Shown one piece after another: positions 52,808-58,970 of a DNA stretch of 58,970 nucleotides (positions are counted from its first letter, which is position 1; each line of letters begins with the position of its first letter). The notes beneath the pieces were generated by a model. The model was not told where the DNA came from. It did not search any database and worked only from the letters and a program-made list of their open reading frames with translations. Source of the DNA: CAZWDL01 sp964632995. Its GTDB lineage: Bacteria > Bacteroidota > Bacteroidia > Chitinophagales > Saprospiraceae. The position numbers and the translations under genes were made by a program. The DNA lies in assembly GCA_964632995.1 (NCBI GenBank), contig CAZWDL010000035.1, positions 1-58,970 on the forward strand, written 5' to 3'.

Positions 52808-53319
52808 GTGCCCCGATCAACCCGATCCGCCTCGTTGCTCTTCTTTGTCGTTTTATTCTCTCATCTTCTCGGTTGGCCTCACCATGCCGGGGCTCAGGAT
52901 ACTTCCATCACCAGCAATCCCAATTTCATCTTTGATCAGCATGAACCGCCGGTAGGCGCCCGACGCATTGTCAAGGATCAGCAAGGCTTCATATGGTTTG
53001 GCTCGGCAAACGGTTTGTATAGATACGACGGCCACAGTTTTAAAGCTTTCATAGCTTCCCGTAATGATACCACTGGGCTATCCGGGAATTTTCTATGGGA
53101 TATCAGAAATGTTCTCGTATTTAGATTTATCGTAAATGGAAAGCAGGTAGACATCCGTCTTCTCTTCGTTTTCAATCACCTCAACTTCTACATAGGTAAT
53201 CACCCGCATACCACCGCTTTTTTCTTTTCCCTTACTCTTTACTGCTAACCGTAAAAGGCGACCATTCACCAGGAAGGATTGTCTGGGACCTCGCTATGGA
53301 TCAGTATGGCGGGAAGTAA
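52808..53319 (+). pseudogene. Broken hybrid-sensor N-terminus, interrupted
   Basis: A GTG-started frame with a signal peptide and the first Reg_prop blade ('IVKDQQGFIWFGSANGLYRY', 'DGHSFKAFIASRNDTTGLSG', 'NFLWDI') stops matching after ~53100. The propeller resumes at 53272-53319 as 'GRIVWDLAMDQYGG', homologous to 'GKIVWDLATDQHGG' of the intact gene at 54666, then ends in TAA. The intervening ~170 bp are foreign (toxin remnant). Everything after the propeller start is lost. Confidence 0.8.
53093..53272 (-). pseudogene. RelE/HigB-like toxin remnant
   Basis: On the minus strand the frame reads 'LVNGRLLRLAVKSKGKEKSG', 'GMRVITYVEVEVIE' and 'DVYLLSIYDKSKYENISDIP', then TAG. 'K-G-K-x-K-S-G-G-x-R-V-I' and 'x-Y-L-L-x-I-Y-x-K' are the C-terminal half of RelE/HigB-type mRNA interferases. 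No start or N-terminal half remains. It sits inside the broken sensor gene. Confidence 0.75.
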
Positions 53320-53394
53320 AATGTGCCTGCGCCGGTGCAACGTCTAGGAGTGAGCACTGGCCATCATGCACCATGTTGTGACCAGTGCCGCGGG

Positions 53395-53883
53395 TTATCT
53401 TTCATTCACTTCTTTCAACACTCTCTCCTTTAATTTATCCCCTATCCAGAAACCTGCTTTGTTGATCAATTCATTGAGTATCGGTTCCACTTTTTCAATA
53501 ATCCCCTTTTCTTTAGCTTTTATCAAAACCCCAAGTAATCCGATCGTCTCTAAGCCTTTTTCTCTAGCTTTGTTTGTACCGATCCTTTCATCTATCAACA
53601 AATAATCTGCTCCGATTTCGATAGCTAAGACAATAGCTTCTGACTCCCCTTCATCAATTTCATTCATGAGCTTTTTAACTTCTTCCTCGTTCTTTGGTCT
53701 TTCTTTTCTTATCCATACACTCCTATGGTATAAATTCAAAGAGATTGAAAAATCTGGTAATTTTTCAATCTCCGATTCCACAAAAGGAGGAATGATGATT
53801 TCTTTGAAAACCTCCTTCAGAATTTCCAGCTTCTCTATTATGATAAGGTTGGAGATGGGAGAAGTATCGCTAATGACTATCAC
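53395..53883 (-). CDS. PIN-domain toxin (DUF3368)
   Basis: A 162-residue PIN-fold RNase. 'IVISDTSPISNLIIIEKLEI' starts with the catalytic Asp6, 'DEGESEAIVLAIEIG' has the central Glu pair and 'ADYLLIDERIG' the later Asp. DUF3368 proteins pair with UPF0175 antitoxins, and the gene directly upstream (two-base gap) is exactly that. A toxin-antitoxin role is well supported by context. Confidence 0.88.
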   Translation of the reverse strand: MIVISDTSPISNLIIIEKLEILKEVFKEIIIPPFVESEIEKLPDFSISLNLYHRSVWIRKERPKNEEEVKKLMNEIDEGESEAIVLAIEIGADYLLIDERIGTNKAREKGLETIGLLGVLIKAKEKGIIEKVEPILNELINKAGFWIGDKLKERVLKEVNER

Positions 53884-53885
53884 GC

Positions 53886-54122
53886 TCAGATTTGTTTGAT
53901 CGTTTCTAGGTCTTTCTCGAAATCTTCTATGTCATAGTGGATAGGAATCTTTCTTTTGGCAAGTTCTTTTTGAAACTCGAACTGATGTATTCTGGCAATT
54001 TTACTTGCTTGCCCCAAAGTAACACTTTCCCTCTGAAATAGGATAATTGCCAACTCAAGGAGGATCTCCTCTTTCGTTAACCCAGACTTCTCGAGTAATT
54101 TATCTGAAATCTCAATAGTCAT
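53886..54122 (-). CDS. UPF0175-family antitoxin
   Basis: A 78-residue protein: 'ISDKLLEKSGLTKEEILLEL', 'AIILFQRESVTLGQASKIAR' and 'FQKELAKRKIPIHYDIEDFE' are the complete UPF0175 pattern, with a short DNA-binding-like helix pair and a C-terminal toxin-binding tail. It is two bases upstream of the PIN gene. The AT-rich composition of the pair contrasts with neighbouring genes, which suggests recent transfer. Confidence 0.88.
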   Translation of the reverse strand: MTIEISDKLLEKSGLTKEEILLELAIILFQRESVTLGQASKIARIHQFEFQKELAKRKIPIHYDIEDFEKDLETIKQI

Positions 54123-54182
54123 AAGCTCCTGAATTTTGTTGGATACTATATGTAAAACATCCCTCTTGGTTCTTTAGTTTCT

Positions 54183-54348
54183 CTAGTGCGCTGGGAATTA
54201 AGTTCGTCGTAGTTAAGGCGAGGTTATTTTGGCGCTAGCCAAGGCGCCCATGACGAGCATAGCCGGAGCTACATGAGGAATGGGCAACGCCGGATAGCGC
54301 CAAAAGAAGCCGAATTAACTGTGACGAACTTAGTGCCCAGCGCACTAG
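54183..54348. repeat. TA-flanked MITE family, copy 3
   Basis: A 166-bp element in opposite orientation to copies 1 and 2. Its ends are longer inverted repeats: CTAGTGCGCTGGG(A/C)A(T/C)TAAG then TTCGTC and GTTA-type on both sides, ~32 bp with few mismatches. Interior palindromes AGCGCCAAAA/TTTTGGCGCT and CATAGCCGGAGCTA fold the whole element. It lies upstream of the antitoxin promoter. The rest of 54123-54665 has no ORF and should contain the promoters of the antitoxin and the sensor gene. Confidence 0.8.
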
Positions 54349-54665
54349 CGGCTTTAGTTCAACACCGTTGATTACGCATTGCGTTAACCTCACCAATAGG
54401 AAAAGTTATACATTTTAAATAAAATAATACATATATTCCTCTTAATCAGGTGTCCTTCATTACACCTTTTTCAGTTAACACTTTTCAAGGTACTTTAAAT
54501 GTCAAAGTTATCCAACGGGATGGGAGCCGATTTTTTGAATTTTGAACAATTTGTGTATCGAAGACGAACATCGTTCTACCGATCTCTTAGCCAGCTTCTT
54601 TAGCGGTTATCAAGTAATATTGCTTATCTTTTGCATCCCTGAAAAGCACAAAAGCGAGCATCCAA

Positions 54666-57600
54666 ATGAAACCGTTAGCTTTCTTCATTTTGGCAATAGC
54701 AGGCCTATGGATATTTACCCCTCCCCTGCTTATCGCCCAGGACAGCCTGCTACGCTGTGAATTGATCGCCCAGGAAGATGGACTTCCGGACAACAGCGCC
54801 TGGTCGCTTTGCGAGGATCACCTGGGCCTGCTGTGGGTCGGCACCCAACTGGGGCTGGCCCGCTACGACGGGCATACCGTAGAAGTATTCGATTTTGAAC
54901 CGCCGGATTCGACCTTTCAAAGAAAGATGCCCATCAATGTCCGCACGCTCACCGAAGGCCCTTCCGGCGACCTGTGGATCGGCACGGCCCACGGGGAAGT
55001 CTTTCGCTTCGACCGGCAGACGCTCAGCTTTATCCCTTATTTTTCCCCTTCGCCTCATTCCATTACCGTCGGGCCGCGCATTCAGAAAATCCTGGTCGAT
55101 TCGGCTCACCGGGTATGGCTGGCTATGGGGGACGCCGGCCTCGCCCGCCTGCAGGCCTCCGCTGAGGATATCCCCTGGCGCGAGACAGCCCGGACCCCAT
55201 GGCGCCAGTTCCCGCAGGATGGCGATGATTCGCCCGGGAAGATCGTCTGGGATCTCGCCACGGATCAGCATGGCGGCATATGGGCGGCAACAGACAGAGG
55301 GCTGGCGCACTGGAATGAAAAGAAGCAGCAGTTCCAGATTTTTCCACTTCCGGACTACCTGACCAAAAACCAGGATCCCATACCATTTCCCAGCCTGGAT
55401 GTAGCCCCGGACGGCAGCATCTGGCTGGCCGCTCGCAAAACCGGATTAATCCGTTTTTTTCCGGACCAGCAGCGTTTTGAGCTACACCCCGTATCGGAGG
55501 AAAATCTGGTGTTTAAAGTCTATATCGACAGGCAGGGCAAGCCCTGGTTAATGGAACACTATAGGGGATCGGAAAAAGTGAGCCTTTACGATCCGGTGAG
55601 CAGAAAAGTGCACCGCAGAACAATATGGGACAGCCGGCATTTCTCCACTTCGATTTACCACGACCTCAGAGATATTATCGAAGACCGCAACGGCCTGATC
55701 TGGATCGCCGATCACTTTTCGGGATTGCTCAAACACCGGCGGGACGCCGCCGCTTTTCAATGGGTTCAACATAATCCGGCCACCCCCAACAGTCTGGGCG
55801 ACAATGCCGTCACCTATTTTTTCGAAGGCAGTCGCGGATATATCTGGATTGCGACAATGGGAAAAGGCCTCGACCGCTGGGATCTCCGTTCCAATACTTT
55901 TGTACATTTCCGGCATCAACCCGGTAATTCCAATACCCTTTCCAGCGACAACGTATTCGCCCTGGCGGAAGACAAGCGGGGAAGGCTGTGGATAGGAACG
56001 GACGCCGGCATCGACCGGTATGACCCTTTAACCAACACCCTGGAGCGACTCAATGAGGCGGAGGATTTTCCCGCTTCCCTGAAAAACATCAATGTCAACG
56101 ACCTTCGGTTTGACGAGCAAGGCGCTTGCTGGATTGCCAGTAATACCTTAACCGGGCTTCACTATTTCAACCCGGAATCCGGCATCCATCTGTACGGCGA
56201 TGATTTCGGAGCGCTGACCGACAGCCTGCGATCAATAACAATTGATGAATTTTTCATCGACAGCCGGGGAAAATTATGGGTGGGCACCAACAACGATGGC
56301 TTCTACTACTTTGACCCCATCACGAGGCAGACGCGAAAGTTCGATTTTCCTCCCGGCGGCGATTTCTGGGAAGACAACCGGCAAACCGTCTGGGCAGGCA
56401 CCTACGGCTCCGGCCTGGTAGGCGTGGATATGAACAACCTTTCCTGGCGCCAGTTCACTCCCTCGCACGGCCTTCCGCACAGCAAGGTCCGTTCCATCAT
56501 GCACGACCGCCGCGGCCGGCTATGGGTCGGTACGAACCATGGCTTGTCTCTTTTTGATCCACTAACCCAGGAAGTAGAAAATTTCTTCATAAAAGACGGG
56601 CTCCCTTCCAATGAATTCACAAGCCAAACACATTTGAAGCTTAAAGACGGCCACCTGCTGTTCGGCACTAAGAACGGTCTGATTTTTTTCCATCCCGATA
56701 GTATTCAACGGGATACCGCCCGCCCCGCAGTGGTCTTGCTCGATCTTAAGGTAGACGGTCGCCCCCTGGCCAAAGTAAAAAACGACGCTACGTTGAAGGA
56801 TCTTTCCTCCATTAAACGGCTGGAGCTTCGCTACGATCAAAATGACCTGGCTTTTCGCTACGCAGCCATGAATTTCCGCAATCCGGAACGCAACCGGTAT
56901 CAGGTCAAACTGGAGCCTTACGATAACGAATGGCAGGAAGCAGACAACCGCACGAGTTATACCAACCTGGATCCCGGTCAATATACCTTCCGGATCAAAG
57001 CCGCCAACAGCGACGGCGCCTGGAACGACCGCGGCATCGCGCTGGCCATCACCATCCTGCCGCCCTGGTGGGAAACCGGCTGGGCCTATGCCTTCTACCT
57101 CTTAATTATAAGCGCTATTCTCTATAACATTTATTACTTCCAGCTACAGCGCAAACTCCAAAAGGCGGAAGCCTATCGCCTGCAGGAGCTCAACGATTTC
57201 AAGAACCGCTTTTATACCAATATCACTCACGAATTCCGCACACCACTAACTATTATTCAAGGGGTGACGCAACAGCTGGAGGATAATGACCAGCCCGCAA
57301 TCAGCCGGGAAGAAGCGATCAAAATGATCCGGCGCAATAACCATAACCTGCTCACCCTGGTGAATCAGATGCTGGACCTGTCAAAGCTGGAAACCGGCGC
57401 TATGCCTTTAAAACTGGTGCAGAGTGATATCATTCCCTTCCTCAGCTATGTGACGGAATCCTTTACATCACTGGCAGTTGAAAAAAATATCAGTCTGACC
57501 TTCTATTCCGAAGTCGAAAGCCTGGTAATGGATTACGACCCGGAAAAAATACAGCAAATCCTGGGCAACCTGTTGTTTAACGCGATCAAATTCACCCCGC

Positions 57601-58805
57601 AGTACGGAAAGGTAATGGTAATCGTCAAGCCGGGAGAAAGAACTGACCAGCGCCTTGAAAAACCCGGGAAAAAGGATTGCAAAAATTCCCTGCTGGGCAT
57701 TCAGGTCAAAGACACAGGCATCGGGATCCCCGGGTCGGAGCTGTCGCAAATCTTCGACCACTTCCACCAGGTCGATGGAAGTCATACCCGGGAAGGAGAA
57801 GGAACCGGCATCGGACTGGCGCTGACGCAGGAACTGGTCAAACTGATGGATGGAACAATTGAAGTAGACAGTGAAGTAGAACAAGGAACCACCTTTTCGG
57901 TATATCTGCCTGTGCGGCAGGAAGCAGCGAAGAGCGTTGAGCAGGAAGGTCGTCCTGTAATCAAAATAACGGACCACCCTGTTACCGGAGCGCCGGCAGA
58001 AAACCCGGCCTGGTATCCGTCGGTGACAATTGGAGAAAAGGCCTCCAAAGACCGCCCCTCCTTACTCATCATTGAAGACAACCGCGATGTCGTGCGTTAC
58101 CTGCAGACTATTCTGCAAAAAGACTACCGGATCCACATCGCTTACAATGGGCGGGTTGGCATCGAAAAAGCAATCGGCATCGTACCGGATATCATCATCA
58201 GTGACGTCATGATGCCGGAAAAGGACGGCTACGAGGTATGCCGGGTATTAAAATCGGATGAACGCAGCAGCCACATCCCCATCATTTTACTAACCGCCAA
58301 AGCTGATGCCGAATCGCGGCTCGAAGGACTTGGGACCGGCGCCGACGCTTACCTGGCCAAACCCTTTCTGAAAGAGGAACTGGAACTCCTCCTGCGCAAC
58401 CTGATCGAAGTCCGGCGACGTTTGCAGAAGCGATACAGTAATCACCTGACTACCAAAGGCGCTTCTACGATTTTCCATACCGGTAATCCGCGCGAAGACG
58501 CTTTCCTCCAACGCCTCTGCGAATCCATCGAAGCGAATATCAGCGACGAGGACTTCGGCGTATCCGAACTGGCCAAAGCTATGCATCTGAGCCGCACGCA
58601 ACTGCACCGGAAAGTAAAAGCCCTTACCGGACAGTCCTCCTCCCTCCTAATCCGGACGATCCGCCTGCATCAGGCCCGCGAACTGCTCCGTAATACCGAT
58701 ATGCGAATCGGCGAAGTGGCCGACGCCGTCGGCTTCCGCGACCCCAGTTACTTCACCCGCGTGTATAAGGAAACATTTGGGGAGGTGCCTTCCGGGGAAA
58801 AGTGA
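54666..58805 (+). CDS. Hybrid two-component sensor/AraC regulator (HTCS)
   Basis: A 1379-residue one-protein signalling system. A signal peptide (KPLAFFILAIAGLWIFTPPL) precedes a periplasmic Reg_prop double propeller (to ~700, repeats of 'GxLWxGTxxGLxRYD') and a Y_Y_Y domain (~715-790). One membrane helix (~800-820) follows. The HisKA domain has 'NITHEFRTPLTIIQG' (phospho-His near 855), then the HATPase ('NLLFNAIKFTP', 'DTGIGIPGSEL', 'GTGIGLALTQEL'). The receiver has 'IIEDNRDVVRYL' and phospho-Asp near 1180 ('ISDVMMPEKDGYE'). The C-terminal AraC domain ends in 'GFRDPSYFTRVYKETFGEVP'. Such proteins sense oligosaccharides and switch on nearby utilisation genes, so it probably controls the cluster upstream (inference). 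Confidence 0.95.
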   Translation: MKPLAFFILAIAGLWIFTPPLLIAQDSLLRCELIAQEDGLPDNSAWSLCEDHLGLLWVGTQLGLARYDGHTVEVFDFEPPDSTFQRKMPINVRTLTEGPSGDLWIGTAHGEVFRFDRQTLSFIPYFSPSPHSITVGPRIQKILVDSAHRVWLAMGDAGLARLQASAEDIPWRETARTPWRQFPQDGDDSPGKIVWDLATDQHGGIWAATDRGLAHWNEKKQQFQIFPLPDYLTKNQDPIPFPSLDVAPDGSIWLAARKTGLIRFFPDQQRFELHPVSEENLVFKVYIDRQGKPWLMEHYRGSEKVSLYDPVSRKVHRRTIWDSRHFSTSIYHDLRDIIEDRNGLIWIADHFSGLLKHRRDAAAFQWVQHNPATPNSLGDNAVTYFFEGSRGYIWIATMGKGLDRWDLRSNTFVHFRHQPGNSNTLSSDNVFALAEDKRGRLWIGTDAGIDRYDPLTNTLERLNEAEDFPASLKNINVNDLRFDEQGACWIASNTLTGLHYFNPESGIHLYGDDFGALTDSLRSITIDEFFIDSRGKLWVGTNNDGFYYFDPITRQTRKFDFPPGGDFWEDNRQTVWAGTYGSGLVGVDMNNLSWRQFTPSHGLPHSKVRSIMHDRRGRLWVGTNHGLSLFDPLTQEVENFFIKDGLPSNEFTSQTHLKLKDGHLLFGTKNGLIFFHPDSIQRDTARPAVVLLDLKVDGRPLAKVKNDATLKDLSSIKRLELRYDQNDLAFRYAAMNFRNPERNRYQVKLEPYDNEWQEADNRTSYTNLDPGQYTFRIKAANSDGAWNDRGIALAITILPPWWETGWAYAFYLLIISAILYNIYYFQLQRKLQKAEAYRLQELNDFKNRFYTNITHEFRTPLTIIQGVTQQLEDNDQPAISREEAIKMIRRNNHNLLTLVNQMLDLSKLETGAMPLKLVQSDIIPFLSYVTESFTSLAVEKNISLTFYSEVESLVMDYDPEKIQQILGNLLFNAIKFTPQYGKVMVIVKPGERTDQRLEKPGKKDCKNSLLGIQVKDTGIGIPGSELSQIFDHFHQVDGSHTREGEGTGIGLALTQELVKLMDGTIEVDSEVEQGTTFSVYLPVRQEAAKSVEQEGRPVIKITDHPVTGAPAENPAWYPSVTIGEKASKDRPSLLIIEDNRDVVRYLQTILQKDYRIHIAYNGRVGIEKAIGIVPDIIISDVMMPEKDGYEVCRVLKSDERSSHIPIILLTAKADAESRLEGLGTGADAYLAKPFLKEELELLLRNLIEVRRRLQKRYSNHLTTKGASTIFHTGNPREDAFLQRLCESIEANISDEDFGVSELAKAMHLSRTQLHRKVKALTGQSSSLLIRTIRLHQARELLRNTDMRIGEVADAVGFRDPSYFTRVYKETFGEVPSGEK

Positions 58806-58808
58806 TTC

Positions 58809-58970
58809 GAAGGCGGAAGGCGGAAGGCGGAAGGCGGAAGGCGGAAGTCGGAAAGCGGAAGTCGGAAGGCGGAAGGCGGAAGGCGGAAAGCGGAAGGCGG
58901 AAGGCGGAAAGCGGAAGTCGGAAAGCGGAAGGCGGAAAGCGGAAGTCGGAAAGCGGAAGTCGGAAGGCGG
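58809..58970 (+). repeat. 7-bp tandem repeat (AAGGCGG)n
   Basis: About 23 units of AAGGCGG with variants AAGTCGG and AAAGCGG run from the HTCS stop to the window edge. The unit is 7 bp, not a multiple of three of a codon pattern, and lies outside the gene. The array may continue beyond the window. Confidence 0.9.

Noticed and set aside
58809..58970. CRISPR array
   Set aside because: The repeat unit is 7 bp with no spacers and no cas genes are in the window.

Overview
The window reads as chromosomal DNA of a Bacteroidota bacterium, most likely a Saprospiria/Lewinella-type marine or wastewater heterotroph. Supporting signs are a hybrid two-component system with a Reg_prop propeller, Y_Y_Y and AraC domains, SusCD-less sugar clusters with Tat-exported sugar enzymes, a TAnnTTTG-type promoter at the tRNA, many sulfatase genes or remnants, and a small bS21 gene. 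The lineage below phylum is inference.

Layout. 1-1.9 kb: 3' part of a VPS10/sortilin-type propeller protein. 2.5-10.7 kb: uronate catabolism and uptake (uxaC, kdgK, eda, TRAP dctPQM) followed by an arylsulfatase. 10.7-15.3 kb: ZIP transporter, methyltransferase, acyltransferase-like membrane protein, ABC-class ATPase. 15.5-20.4 kb: gntP-type symporter, uxaA and uxaB. With uxaC, kdgK and eda this gives every cytosolic step from galacturonate to pyruvate plus glyceraldehyde-3-phosphate. 20.5-26 kb: TPR protein, a YtxH/holin-like envelope-stress trio, a baeRF-family protein and several very small genes, including a pair of 58-residue paralogues. 26-32.3 kb: minus-strand run of GNAT, rpsU, SSS symporter, M20 amidohydrolase and a PLP racemase, then MscS. 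32.6-35.5 kb: ZIP transporter, DUF2905, tRNA-Val and a row of gene remnants. 35.5-52.5 kb: a sugar-oxidation cluster with two cytochrome c/sorbosone-dehydrogenase-like lipoproteins, a Tat enolase-superfamily enzyme, a GH88-like hydrolase, two TIM-barrel isomerases, Gfo/Idh/MocA and SDR oxidoreductases and an SSS symporter. It is interrupted by an IS110/IS1111 element and a decayed sulfatase. 52.8-58.8 kb: a broken hybrid sensor gene with a RelE-like toxin remnant inside it, a UPF0175/PIN toxin-antitoxin pair, then an intact hybrid sensor/AraC regulator. The right edge is a 7-bp tandem repeat.

Most interesting item: the IS1111-type element at 38101-39945. Its non-coding end, downstream of the transposase, can be read as a bridge (seeker) RNA with two internal loops. 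In one loop the two guide strands match the two sides of the actual insertion site around a CT core. In the other they match the two ends of the element around the same CT. The target is the arm of a local foldback repeat that has other unoccupied copies in the window, and removing the element recreates the sequence of such a copy exactly. The 350-bp end carrying this RNA is tandemly duplicated, so the element has two identical RNA copies. The intergenic space also holds at least three families of foldback/MITE-like repeats, one with apparent TA target duplications.
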